Of a stretch of DNA of 64,000 nucleotides, positions 1 to 8,926 are shown in pieces (position 1 is the stretch's first letter; each line of letters starts with the position of its first letter). The notes beneath the pieces are model-generated. The model was not told where the DNA came from and made no database searches. It saw only the letters and a list, made by a program, of their open reading frames with translations. The translations under genes and the position numbers were made by a program. Origin of the DNA: Cymbomonas tetramitiformis (lineage: Eukaryota > Chlorophyta > Pyramimonadophyceae > Pyramimonadales > Pyramimonadaceae); assembly GCA_001247695.2 (NCBI GenBank), contig LGRX02035124.1:1-64000 (forward strand), in the 5' to 3' direction.

Positions 1-3000
1 GCTGTACGTGATTACAAGAAGAAGTATCGGAAATCAAAAGAGAAGGTTGAGAAAGTTACAAGACGACAGTGGACAAAGCAAGGTAAGAAACCTGTCAAAG
101 AACAAAGTAGACTTGATGAAATCAATAAGTATACCGTCGGAGATTCTAAAAGACATATCAAGAAATTCAGTACCGATGTTGAAAAACTTAAGGTTCCCTT
201 TACAACGTTTCTTGAAAGAGCTGGTCCCGATGGTAGCAGTTTAAACTATTGGTTACCTGATAAATCAAAAGGAACTCAACAAATTTCGATGAGAGCTGTG
301 TTCGAGGATGGGACCACATCCAAGTGGGTCAAAGGTTCAGATCGCCAAGATGTGATGACGAAATTTGAAGAGATGCTGCAAAGTCCGAAGGGTGGAGATA
401 GCAGCAAAAAGTCGGTCGAGGTTGCCAAAGATATCGAAGTTGAATATTACTCTTCCAAACCACCAGAAGGTAAAGGTAGCAAATGTACGGCAGCTCCGAA
501 GAATAGTGTTGAATTGCGATTGAAGCAATGTGTGATTAAGATTGAATCTCGCAACAATTGTGGTATCAAATCTTTGGAACTTTTACATAGGAAACGAAAA
601 TTAGATAAGATGTTGAGTGATAATCTTATAAAAAAGAATCAATATGAAAACAAATGGAAGCAACTCAAAAGAGATGCCAGCAATCATAGAGGCAATATTT
701 CAACAATATCTAATCAGCTGCGTTTGAAATTGTTTCCGAAAATGGATCAAAATGGAATCAATATAGAAGACTTTTCTATTTTAGAAAAACATTATGAAAC
801 TAATATATTTGTGTGGGGTATCACTGAAAGACTTGGCGGTGATCCAATCATGTATTACCCGCCGTACTTTAACGAACACAATGACTATTCAAGTTATAAT
901 GATAGTTATCACATACTCTTACATGACAATCACTATGAACCGATTACAAGGATTGATTGCTTCAAAGGCAAGACCTATAGACCATCATGTTCTCAATGCA
1001 AGTCTCAGAAATGCATCTTTGCAAACAAGGATACACGATTGTCATCAGGCAATAAACAATGGCATCATTGTGAGATATGCAATCGTAAGTTTATGAATGA
1101 AGAGTGTTATGATCTTCATAAGGAATTGGTGACCTGTGCTAATGTACACAAATGTAAATTATGCAATGTTATCTTTAATTCTAAAGAGAAACATATATGT
1201 GGATACAAGTCATGTCCTAATTGTAAGACCGTTTGTAATCTGCATGAGCACAAGTGTTACATGACCAAGGTTGAGCCGAAATCCATATTGGACTATAAAA
1301 CCATTGTTTGTTTTGATTGTGAAACAATGAATGACAACGGCAGATTGATTGTTAATCATTGCGAGAGCCAATATCACGACGGTTCGTTTGTCATTCACAA
1401 AACAATAGATGACTTTCTGGAATGGGTATATTTGAAAAAACATGATAATCATACCTTCGTCGCCCATTGCGGGAGTCGCTTCGATTTCCGATTAATAGTA
1501 GAACATATCATCAATGTCCAAAGAAAACCTCCACAAGATATATTATATACTGGTGCCGACATTCTATGTATGAAAGTTGGAAACGTGAGGTTCATTGACT
1601 CATATATGTTTATGTCAAGACCATTACATGCTCTTCCGGAAATGTTCGGCTTTGAACATGAAATCACGAAGGGATATTATCCACATCTTTTCAATACAAA
1701 AGAGAACGAACACTACATGGGTCTTTATCCCGATATCAAATATTACAATCCAGAAATCTTACAACCCGAAGCTTATACAAAGTTATATCATTGGTGGTTT
1801 GAGAAAAAGAGTAAATGTTGTATTTTTGAACATCCAAAAGAGCTTGCGAGATATTGTCACGATGATGTTACGATTCTTCGTCGAGCTGTCTTCGCTTTCA
1901 GAGATTGTTTTCTGAAGATTACCGATAACAAGTTTGATCCATTCAGTTATTTGACATTAGCTCAATTGGCGGTGAACATATGGAGAAATGAGTGTATGCC
2001 CAAGGACTCGGTGGGTATACTACAATCACTGACCAAATCGCAGAATGCCTCTATCAAAGAGAATCAATGGTTGGACTATATAGTACACACAACGTCGGCG
2101 AAGCTTGTCATAGATTTGGATGGTAAACGAAACCATAAACTCAAAGATTTACACATATATGTAGATGGATTTGATAAGAACACAAACACCGTATATGAAT
2201 TTCTTGGTAGTTGGTTTCACGCCGATTTGAAGAAATATCACAAAGATGATATTCAGTATCAACAGGGTCGGAGATCGGGCATGACATTTGGCGAAGTTAA
2301 TCGACAAACCATGAAACGATTAGAGGACATCAAGGCAGCTGGCTACAATCTTGTATATATATGGGAATCGGACTGGGATTCACAAGTGGCTCAATTGAAA
2401 ACTTCACATGTTGGAAATGCATTCTTAGATAGACAAATTTTAGCTTCTCCCATTCATGATAGAGACTCCTATCATGGTGCAAGAGTTGATTTAGGCAAGT
2501 TGTTTTATAAATGCAAAGACAATGAATATATCAGATATCAAGACTTCAACTCTATGTATCCTTCGGTAATGAAGACCAAACGGTTCCCGAAAGGGCACCC
2601 GGAGATTATTAGAGATGTTAAATCCCTTGATATTCATGGATACTTTGGATTGATTAAATGTAAGATACTACCAAATAAACATTTGAAGTTTGGTGTGTTA
2701 CCGCACGTTACAAACAAATTGATCTTTCCGTTGTATGAAATGGTCGGAACATGGACCACGGTGGAATTGGAGAAGGCTATTGAAAAGGGATATAAGATTC
2801 TTGACATCTATGAAATTAAACATTGGAAGGAGACTACAACTGATTTGTTCGGTGCTTACATTGATAAGTTTTTAAAACTCAAGACCGAGTCGTCAGGGCC
2901 ACCTGATGGTGACATAGATACATTCATAAAAGACTTTGAATTTCATGAAGGTATCAAGTTAGACAAACGAAACATCAAATACAATCCAGGTATGAGACAA

Positions 3001-3765
3001 GTTGCTAAAGACATGCAAAATATATTATATGGAAAACTCGGTGAACGATCAAACAAATCTAAAAGTAAGGTCATTCAAAATCCAGGTGAATTCTACAATA
3101 CAATCAGTAATAAGAGGTACGATTGTAAATATGAGTTTATTGGATCTGAAGAGAATGAGATGGTATTGATGAATTTTACCGAGAATTCTGATGTGTATGC
3201 CGACACACGGTTTTCAACGAACGAGGTGTTGGCCGCGTTCATAACCAGCTATGGACGATTGAAATTGTACGAGCTGATAGAAGCCACCGGGTTCTCAAAC
3301 GTATTATACTTTGATACTGATTCTATTATCTATATAGAAACTCAAGAGAACCATCATATATATCACGGGACTGGTTATAGACAGCCATGGTTAGGTTATC
3401 TTAAGTGTGAGCTTCAAGGATTGGAAAAAGAACATGGTAAGTGTATTGAATTCCTGAGCACTGGACCAAAGTCATACAGCCTGAAGTTCGCCGATGAATA
3501 TTGTATGACCAAGATAAAAGGTTTCTCTTTGAGTACTGAAAACTTAGAACATATCAATCATGATGTTATGAAAAATATGATTCTAAATCAAAGGAACGAC
3601 CCAGTCAAAATGAGTAACCTTGTTATCAGACATCAATCAAAAAGCAACAATCACAGATTGTTGCCATTAGGGTTGGAAGTCAGATCGGAATCCAAGACAT
3701 TTAATTTCAGTTATGACAAAGGAAACATTGATTGGACGACATGGGACATTTTACCATTATCGTAA
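1..3765 (+). CDS. Protein-primed family B DNA polymerase (pPolB), 5' end outside window
   Basis: Replicative DNA polymerase of a Polinton/PLV-type element. The frame is open from base 1 without a stop, so the Met at 289 is internal and the true start lies left of the window; at least 1255 codons. A cysteine/histidine-rich zinc-binding stretch lies at about 990-1260. The 3'-5' exonuclease motifs follow: ExoI FDCET (about 1312), an ExoII-like AHCGSRFDF (about 1459) and ExoIII YCHDDVTIL (about 1852). Polymerase motif A is DFNSMYPS (about 2542), motif B KDMQNILYG (about 3007) and motif C YFDTDS (about 3307). Long insertions between A and C fit the protein-primed subgroup (DNA_pol_B_2). The frame is intact, so this copy may be young or under constraint. 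It is followed three bases later by a palindrome and a convergent gene. The family call is secure; the exact virus group is inferred. Confidence 0.93.
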   Translation, partial: AVRDYKKKYRKSKEKVEKVTRRQWTKQGKKPVKEQSRLDEINKYTVGDSKRHIKKFSTDVEKLKVPFTTFLERAGPDGSSLNYWLPDKSKGTQQISMRAVFEDGTTSKWVKGSDRQDVMTKFEEMLQSPKGGDSSKKSVEVAKDIEVEYYSSKPPEGKGSKCTAAPKNSVELRLKQCVIKIESRNNCGIKSLELLHRKRKLDKMLSDNLIKKNQYENKWKQLKRDASNHRGNISTISNQLRLKLFPKMDQNGINIEDFSILEKHYETNIFVWGITERLGGDPIMYYPPYFNEHNDYSSYNDSYHILLHDNHYEPITRIDCFKGKTYRPSCSQCKSQKCIFANKDTRLSSGNKQWHHCEICNRKFMNEECYDLHKELVTCANVHKCKLCNVIFNSKEKHICGYKSCPNCKTVCNLHEHKCYMTKVEPKSILDYKTIVCFDCETMNDNGRLIVNHCESQYHDGSFVIHKTIDDFLEWVYLKKHDNHTFVAHCGSRFDFRLIVEHIINVQRKPPQDILYTGADILCMKVGNVRFIDSYMFMSRPLHALPEMFGFEHEITKGYYPHLFNTKENEHYMGLYPDIKYYNPEILQPEAYTKLYHWWFEKKSKCCIFEHPKELARYCHDDVTILRRAVFAFRDCFLKITDNKFDPFSYLTLAQLAVNIWRNECMPKDSVGILQSLTKSQNASIKENQWLDYIVHTTSAKLVIDLDGKRNHKLKDLHIYVDGFDKNTNTVYEFLGSWFHADLKKYHKDDIQYQQGRRSGMTFGEVNRQTMKRLEDIKAAGYNLVYIWESDWDSQVAQLKTSHVGNAFLDRQILASPIHDRDSYHGARVDLGKLFYKCKDNEYIRYQDFNSMYPSVMKTKRFPKGHPEIIRDVKSLDIHGYFGLIKCKILPNKHLKFGVLPHVTNKLIFPLYEMVGTWTTVELEKAIEKGYKILDIYEIKHWKETTTDLFGAYIDKFLKLKTESSGPPDGDIDTFIKDFEFHEGIKLDKRNIKYNPGMRQVAKDMQNILYGKLGERSNKSKSKVIQNPGEFYNTISNKRYDCKYEFIGSEENEMVLMNFTENSDVYADTRFSTNEVLAAFITSYGRLKLYELIEATGFSNVLYFDTDSIIYIETQENHHIYHGTGYRQPWLGYLKCELQGLEKEHGKCIEFLSTGPKSYSLKFADEYCMTKIKGFSLSTENLEHINHDVMKNMILNQRNDPVKMSNLVIRHQSKSNNHRLLPLGLEVRSESKTFNFSYDKGNIDWTTWDILPLS

Positions 3766-3767
3766 CA

Positions 3768-3830
3768 GCGGTAAATGTTTCCAAAACACTAATATATATA
3801 ATATAATTCAATTCTGGCAACATTTAACGC
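3768..3830. terminator. AT-rich palindrome between convergent genes (copy 1)
   Basis: Left arm GCGGTAAATGTTTCC and right arm GGCAACATTTAACGC pair at 13 of 15 positions around an A/T core with TAATATATATAATATAATTCAA. It begins three bases after the polymerase stop and reaches the stop of the convergent DUF5754 gene. The same element recurs, inverted, at 7606-7667 and as three degenerate copies at 14326-14542. Placement suggests a 3'-end formation signal for both genes. Function is inferred. Confidence 0.6.
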
Positions 3831-4108
3831 TACCATAATAATCGATCTGCATAGTATCCATTGCTACCGACGACATTGCGGTCTTTCTTGTGTCTGATTT
3901 TGTACAGCCGACGTCTTTCATCGGCATACTCTTTACCCTTAGTGGCCATGTATGTAGGGTAATCAGAAGCACCTCGCTGTCCGACCTGGGCGATCAATTT
4001 ACCATCCTTGAAAACATCAATCTTTTTGCTTTGATTATTTGATGGGCTGATCTTAACACCGAGTTTCCGTGCTTGACTTTTTGTGTAAGCTTTGATTTGA
4101 TAAGTCAT
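3830..4108 (-). CDS. DUF5754-type small protein
   Basis: A 92-residue basic protein. Features are an N-terminal KAYTKSQARKLGVKI, a central KKIDVFKDGK, then DYPTY, and a C-terminal ADERRRLYKIRHKKDR followed by GYYADRLLW. This pattern matches my recollection of DUF5754, small proteins of unknown function encoded by giant viruses and Polinton-like viruses. It is convergent with the polymerase (palindrome between them) and divergent from the integrase, whose likely start is only 30 bp away. No catalytic residues are evident; a nucleic-acid-binding role would fit the charge but is a guess. The frame is intact. Confidence 0.75.
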   Translation of the reverse strand: MTYQIKAYTKSQARKLGVKISPSNNQSKKIDVFKDGKLIAQVGQRGASDYPTYMATKGKEYADERRRLYKIRHKKDRNVVGSNGYYADRLLW

Positions 4109-4138
4109 TGTATACTATATGTAACACTATTATATAGT
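4109..4138. promoter_or_regulatory. Shared divergent promoter, DUF5754 / integrase
   Basis: Thirty bases between two divergent starts. They contain TGTATACTATATG and ATTATATAGTATG, a near-palindromic TATA-rich segment that could serve both directions. Similar TATATA runs stand 3-20 bases before most other starts in this element. Promoter activity is inferred from position and composition only. Confidence 0.5.
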
Positions 4139-5452
4139 ATGACAAGTAAACCAATATCTGAGAGTAGACTCCAAGAATTATATCTGGACCCGAAGATCGG
4201 AATGAGCGGTGCCAATGCATTCACCAAAAAGCTTAAGGCACAAGGTTATAAAGTCACAGAGTCTCAGGTCAAATCTGCTATTTCCAAGACTGAGACATCA
4301 CAAGTTTTGGCACAACCTAAAAGGGTATCTCGTAAGGATTATTTTCCAATCTACGCACCTGTTGGGAAAAACAGCATCCAAGCCGATCTCGCGTTTCTCC
4401 CAAAAGAAAAGTCGGTGAACAAAGGGAACGCCGTGATTCTGACTGCGATTAACATTAACACAAACAAAGCTTATGCCATTCCATTAAAAAGTAAAACGGT
4501 GAGGGATAAAAACAATAAAAGATCGGAGGACGTTGAAGGCATAGTTCCCGCTATGAAACGATTGATAACCGAAACCAAAATGAAAACCCTTACAACCGAT
4601 TTAGGATCTGAATTTACAAACAAACCAGTTCAAGAATTATTGAAACAAAAGGGTATCAAACATTACACGTCTCAAGCTGAGGACCACTCTCGTCAAGGAA
4701 AGATTGAAAGATTCAATAGGACATTAAAAAGCAAATTGCAAAAGGTTTTTGCATCCACTGGCAAGAGCAATTGGGTGAACTATATAGATGATATCGTGGA
4801 TAACTACAATGGAACAACAAACCAAGGTAATATCAATGATACCCCTCCTGATGACATGAATAAGAATCGTGTTATTAGAAGTGTCTTGTTGAAACGCAAT
4901 CAAACTGCCAAACTCTTACAAAAGTTAGACATTAAACCAGGCGATCGAGTGAGATTACGTGTGACTAAGAAGACATTTGATAAAGAGAGTCAAACATGGT
5001 CTACGCAGGTGTACAAAGTCCGAAGTAGAAAGGGGTTGTCTTTCGTAATAGAGGACGCTGACGGTGATACCTTAAGCCGACAATACAAACCAAGAGAATT
5101 GAAAGAGGTTCAAGGACCTGTTTCTAAACCATGCAAAGAAACTCGTGGGACCAAGACTGACAGTGAAAACAAGCAGGCCGCAAAATCTGAGCGTGCGTTG
5201 AAGAAAGAGGGTATAGAAGGTAATACTGCTTCCAAGACATCTAGAAACTATGACAACTATGAAGTTAATGTGTTCATTAGCGATATGAAATCGCCAAACT
5301 ATCAAAAGACTTTGAAAGGATATCTTAAGCTCAATCGATCAAGGAAAAGTAAACGTAAGTATCAGTTGATATTCTATGACAAATCGGAAGAGGATGAGTG
5401 CGTTGATATTCCTGACCCTGAAATTAAGTTGTTGAAAAAAAGAAAATCATAG
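4139..5452 (+). CDS. Retroviral-type (rve) integrase of the Polinton-like element
   Basis: DDE integrase that would insert the linear element DNA into host chromosomes. I chose ATG 4139 (437 residues) rather than the upstream end of the open frame, because the extra 22 codons overlap the divergent DUF5754 gene and read as non-coding. The catalytic triad is visible: D83 in QADLAF, D154 in TTDLGSEF and E190 in RQGKIERFNR, with D-E spacing of 35 as is classic for rve. An SH3-like C-terminal domain (KPGDRVRLRVTKK, about residues 285-330) is followed by a basic linker and a second small domain ending in a KKRKS tail. Downstream spacing to the next small gene is 9 bases. The reading frame is intact with all catalytic residues. 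Confidence 0.92.
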   Translation: MTSKPISESRLQELYLDPKIGMSGANAFTKKLKAQGYKVTESQVKSAISKTETSQVLAQPKRVSRKDYFPIYAPVGKNSIQADLAFLPKEKSVNKGNAVILTAININTNKAYAIPLKSKTVRDKNNKRSEDVEGIVPAMKRLITETKMKTLTTDLGSEFTNKPVQELLKQKGIKHYTSQAEDHSRQGKIERFNRTLKSKLQKVFASTGKSNWVNYIDDIVDNYNGTTNQGNINDTPPDDMNKNRVIRSVLLKRNQTAKLLQKLDIKPGDRVRLRVTKKTFDKESQTWSTQVYKVRSRKGLSFVIEDADGDTLSRQYKPRELKEVQGPVSKPCKETRGTKTDSENKQAAKSERALKKEGIEGNTASKTSRNYDNYEVNVFISDMKSPNYQKTLKGYLKLNRSRKSKRKYQLIFYDKSEEDECVDIPDPEIKLLKKRKS

Positions 5453-5461
5453 GTAATATAT

Positions 5462-5632
5462 ATGAAACCATACTGCGGGTTTAAAGATAAACCCCCGAAA
5501 GGACGAACTCTCGGTGCCCGGAGATATTGCAAATCAAGAAATCAATTACGCCGTTTTGGTCGTATAGCAGTCGTGGCTCCAAATAATCATGCACCAGGCA
5601 ATCACAATCCCGGACCGAGCAATAGTAAATAA
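5462..5632 (+). CDS. Small basic protein, 56 residues
   Basis: A 56-codon frame starting at an ATG directly behind TATATAT. The N-terminal half is MKPYCGFKDKPPKGRTLG followed by YCKSRNQLRRFG. The Cys/Lys/Gln/Arg/Gly pattern recalls a short motif seen in small proteins of large DNA viruses, but I cannot name a family with certainty. The C-terminal half is Pro/Asn/His rich. Tight packing between the integrase (9 bases) and the next gene (23 bases) supports it as a real gene. Function unknown. Confidence 0.6.
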   Translation: MKPYCGFKDKPPKGRTLGARRYCKSRNQLRRFGRIAVVAPNNHAPGNHNPGPSNSK

Positions 5633-5655
5633 CGGTTTTTTTCTACATTACTTTA

Positions 5656-6237
5656 ATGAGAACAATATTGACCGATGAGGTCGGAAGACGCAATTGTATG
5701 AAAATGATGGGAATTGCCAACGGCTCAAGTTCAGACACTCTGTTCCGAGGATATGGTAAACTCGCTAAAAACAACTACGTGATAACGATGCCGAGTCAAA
5801 ACAGTGTGGTATTCTACAATAGTTTGAGAAATTCAATCATAAACACGGAACCATTAGTAAGAGACATTCAGGACTATAGCAGTGGTATTGATACAACCAG
5901 GCCCAATCCTATGATGATAATGTCACAAGAAGACATAGATCAACAGGCTTTAGAACGTATTGAGAGTAGTCAACAAGAAAGAGATTCAGCTATAAATGAC
6001 GAAGTTGAAGAAATTAATAAAGAAATGCCGTCACCAAGTCAACAACGTGCACAATTTCTCGCAAGACGTGGCAGGCTATCGGAAAGTGAAAGTCTTCAAA
6101 GGGCTGCTCAAAGCTTTATGGATAGCGGTCCTGGTATTGGTTCGGCGGAAAGTGCTGCTTCAAGTTCTGGTGTCGGAAATATAGAATCAAGTCAAAGGAC
6201 TAATAGAGGAATGCCTCGTGAGAGATTATCACTGTAA
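5656..6237 (+). CDS. Unrecognised 193-residue protein of the element
   Basis: No family recognised. Residues 1-75 look globular. The middle (about 95-125) is a charged, Gln/Glu-rich segment with coiled-coil character, and the C-terminus is Ser/Gly rich and probably disordered. The start is ATG 5656; the stop is followed 5 bases later by the lipase gene, so the two were probably organised as one block. Given its place between integrase and capsid genes it could be a virion or scaffold protein, but nothing in the sequence proves this. Confidence 0.55.
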   Translation: MRTILTDEVGRRNCMKMMGIANGSSSDTLFRGYGKLAKNNYVITMPSQNSVVFYNSLRNSIINTEPLVRDIQDYSSGIDTTRPNPMMIMSQEDIDQQALERIESSQQERDSAINDEVEEINKEMPSPSQQRAQFLARRGRLSESESLQRAAQSFMDSGPGIGSAESAASSSGVGNIESSQRTNRGMPRERLSL

Positions 6238-6242
6238 TAATA

Positions 6243-7611
6243 ATGAATATTCCTTGTAATCAAAGCTATCAATCCAATGCTTACTGTCGTCCATCTAGTA
6301 GTTATTTTAGTAATTTTGTTGATCATAAAAATGATAAACAAATACATAGTTCGGTTTCGCGTGATGGGCCTGGCAATAATAGTGCACCTTTCAAATCTAT
6401 GGTCACAATCAAGAGTAGACCAATTATGAAACCTGACGATGTTGACAAGTATACACAAAGAGACACCTCAAAATTGCTAAATGCTCTCAGTCAAGACGCA
6501 GTGAAATTTCCGAGTACCGCTTTAAACAAAGTATTTGGTCCTAACATTACATCTAAGGACGATTCTACACAAACGAAATATGCACGAGCATCAGATGTTT
6601 CGTATGCATATAGCTATGGTGATAAAGCACGTTTAAAGGGTATCATGAGAGGACTTCCGGATTATTACGTAGATAAAAGTTTGTCGGGCAGAAATTCTAC
6701 AACGTTGGTCAATCCTAAAAGTCAAGACGTCATTATTGCATATCGAGGCTCTGATGCAGAATTTGGAAGTCTGAACACTCTTGCCCAGGACATCTCACGT
6801 GGACAAAACGTAGAAGATTGGTATGTAAATCTTTTGACATTGATGAAACAACAACGTAGTACATCAAGATATCAAGAAGCACAACAACGATTTGACGATG
6901 TCAAAATGAAATACGGTGGGTATAAGTTATCGGTTACCGGGCATAGTAACGGCGGTGGTCAAAGCAATTATATATCGGAAATAAACAATGTGGAAGGGCA
7001 TCATTTTAACCCAGCAACAAATCCTTTGCAAGAACCGATTAACACTCCGACCGAAAAGCAAGTATTATACTCAACTGAAGGTGATCTGATATCCTTGCCG
7101 GCACGATTGAAGCCACATCCCAAGAGCAATTATGATATCGTACATGTCAATCCAAAGGTAGGTACGGAAAACAATTTGACAAAATTGCATAGCGTGGAAC
7201 AAATGTACTCAGATACACCGGAGTCTACGCGAGTCAGTACAGCAAGGTCTCGTTACGGCTTCGCCAACGCCATGACAGGTTCGGCTGTCAGTGGGAGGAT
7301 ACCTTGGATATTACACACCGACTGACACCAACGACGAACGTATCTTTAGGACCACTCAAGGTTTATTAGAACCAATCTTATTATCAGAGACTCCAAATGT
7401 AAACTTCACAGATTTAATGAATGTAATGGGTGTTAAAGAAAGCTTGGGCGAGAAGAATTACATACGTGAAAAATTAGGATTGAGTCCTATAGAACAAAAA
7501 CCATTAAGTGAAGTGCCGATCTATGATCCAATCACAGAGATGACACGTCAAGTCACGGGTCGTGCTGATCAAGATAGGGAATTGTTTGAACGACAATCGG
7601 AAAGACGTTAA
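6243..7611 (+). pseudogene. Class 3 lipase-like gene, broken by one frameshift
   Basis: Alpha/beta-hydrolase of lipase class 3 type. The nucleophile elbow is VTGHSNGG with Ser235. It is preceded by the typical IAYRGSD strand (about residues 165-171), and candidate Asp (STEGDLIS) and His (KLHSVEQ) follow at lipase-like spacing. Such lipases occur in Polinton-like viruses; the substrate is not known. The first frame ends at 7325, but protein-like sequence continues in the +1 frame from about 7291 to the TAA at 7609-7611 (GYYTPTDTNDERIF onward). A one-base indel near 7290 is the simplest reading. It could be a true mutation, an assembly error or programmed frameshifting. The last codon overlaps palindrome copy 2. 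Confidence 0.75.
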
Positions 7612-7667
7612 ATGTTGCCAATATTGAATTATATTATATATATTACTGTTTGGGAAACATTTAACGC
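7606..7667. terminator. AT-rich palindrome after the lipase gene (copy 2, inverted)
   Basis: CGTTAAATGTTGCC pairs with GGGAAACATTTAACG across an A/T core. Read as reverse complement it is nearly identical to copy 1 at 3768-3830. It includes the TAA stop of the lipase frame, a strong hint that it marks transcript ends. Confidence 0.6.
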
Positions 7668-7694
7668 TTTCAAATTTATTCTCTATATATTACA

Positions 7695-7907
7695 ATGGAC
7701 CGTCAAGAATTGATACGCTTAGCCAAACTTTAATACCCCGATATTAAAGAAGCTCATGTAGAATTGCTTGTAGATGATTATATCAAACGTCCAGAATTTT
7801 ACGATGACCTTTGTACTGGAAACATTGAAGAACCAATTCCTTTAGATCGGGATACTGTTGATTCTATAAAAGATAATTGTTATATTAATATAGATGAGCG
7901 TAATTAG
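7695..7907 (+). pseudogene. Small acidic gene with an in-frame TAA
   Basis: An ATG behind CTATATATTACA opens a frame that meets TAA at codon 13 (7731-7733). It then continues open, with protein-like acidic sequence (EAHVELLVDDYI, EFYDDL), to TAG at 7907: 70 codons plus stop, apart from the nonsense codon. It overlaps the next start by 14 bases. Either a young nonsense mutation or stop-codon readthrough. No family recognised. Confidence 0.5.
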
Positions 7908-8904
7908 CACAAGAACGCTATTCTTGTCTTCCGAAGACAATAGCAATGGAGACGCACGTGTTTTGCAAATGAACATACCCACTCAGCTGATAAGTTACCG
8001 AGCACAAACCAAATTGAGATTAACTTTGAATACTTTCTCTTGTGCAAAGACATGGTATAGTATTAACGAGACCAGTGGCATCTTCTATGTGGGTGATACG
8101 GCAAATAATACTTTAACGGAAGTGAAAATACCTTATGCAAATTATACAGAGCTGGATCAATTCACATCTAAACTGGCCACCGCAATAAAAACTGCCATCG
8201 GTGGCACGATAGACACAGTTACTATCACTTATGACAAGGACAACGGCGGGGCCTTAAATTATGAGAACAAATTTCGTATAGAATTAAGACCACCACAGCC
8301 CGATGTAAAGTTTGTAGCTTTTAGTGTCAGCGGCGATTTTCAAGCTATATCTGGGTCTCTTTTAGACATTGCCTTAAATACCTCAGTTTCCAGAGCAGGC
8401 AAATACAACGATTCCGACCAAGTACTCGGTGGCCGTGTTAACCGCAGTACGGCAGGTATGAGTACAGTGTCTGAGCTCTTAGACTTGTTTCAAACAAGTT
8501 ATGTTGTAGAGTACAGCTTATGTGAGTCAATATACCCTTGCAACATTCAAACCAACGACGCCTTGTACCTTAGGGTCACATCGTTACCAACACACAATAT
8601 CGAATCAACCAATCTTTCTACTTTTACAAATAATAACGAAATGACCAGTTCTGATATCTGGGCGAAAATACTATTGCCTAGTGACACGACGACAGACTTC
8701 ATAAGATATATAGACCCAAACGACAACTTTGTTATTGAAGTGTCTGGGTCTCAATTTACTTCATTTAGAATCACACTTACAGATTCTAAAGCAAGATTAA
8801 TCACATTGGCATCTCCGACTCAAGCGTCAGACGGTTCTATCAATTATTCATTGAGCATCAAAGTTGAAGAATTGGCACCTGCTGGTCTATCAGATATTTT
8901 ATAA
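7894..8904 (+). CDS. Probable minor capsid (penton-type) protein
   Basis: A 336-residue protein whose N-terminus (TRTLFLSSEDN, then Leu-rich strands, SINETSGIFYV and KIPYANYTELDQF) resembles my recollection of minor capsid proteins of PLVs and related viruses. It is beta-rich throughout with no enzymatic motif. It lies immediately before the likely major capsid gene, the usual order for penton/minor capsid in this virus class. The first bases overlap the end of the preceding small broken gene; 22 bases containing TATAATATATATACAAAA separate it from the next ATG. Assignment rests on N-terminal pattern and synteny, so a different virion protein is possible. Confidence 0.5.
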   Translation: MSVISTRTLFLSSEDNSNGDARVLQMNIPTQLISYRAQTKLRLTLNTFSCAKTWYSINETSGIFYVGDTANNTLTEVKIPYANYTELDQFTSKLATAIKTAIGGTIDTVTITYDKDNGGALNYENKFRIELRPPQPDVKFVAFSVSGDFQAISGSLLDIALNTSVSRAGKYNDSDQVLGGRVNRSTAGMSTVSELLDLFQTSYVVEYSLCESIYPCNIQTNDALYLRVTSLPTHNIESTNLSTFTNNNEMTSSDIWAKILLPSDTTTDFIRYIDPNDNFVIEVSGSQFTSFRITLTDSKARLITLASPTQASDGSINYSLSIKVEELAPAGLSDIL

Positions 8905-8926
8905 TCTTTATAATATATATACAAAA

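Noticed and set aside
8..244. 78-codon frame at the left edge
   Set aside because: It is out of frame with the polymerase, whose own frame is open from base 1; the polymerase frame carries better protein sequence there.
289..291. ATG at 289 as the polymerase start
   Set aside because: The frame is open upstream to the window edge with protein-like, basic sequence, so this Met is internal.
4073..4138. Upstream extension of the integrase
   Set aside because: It overlaps the divergent DUF5754 start and its residues look non-coding; ATG 4139 is preferred.
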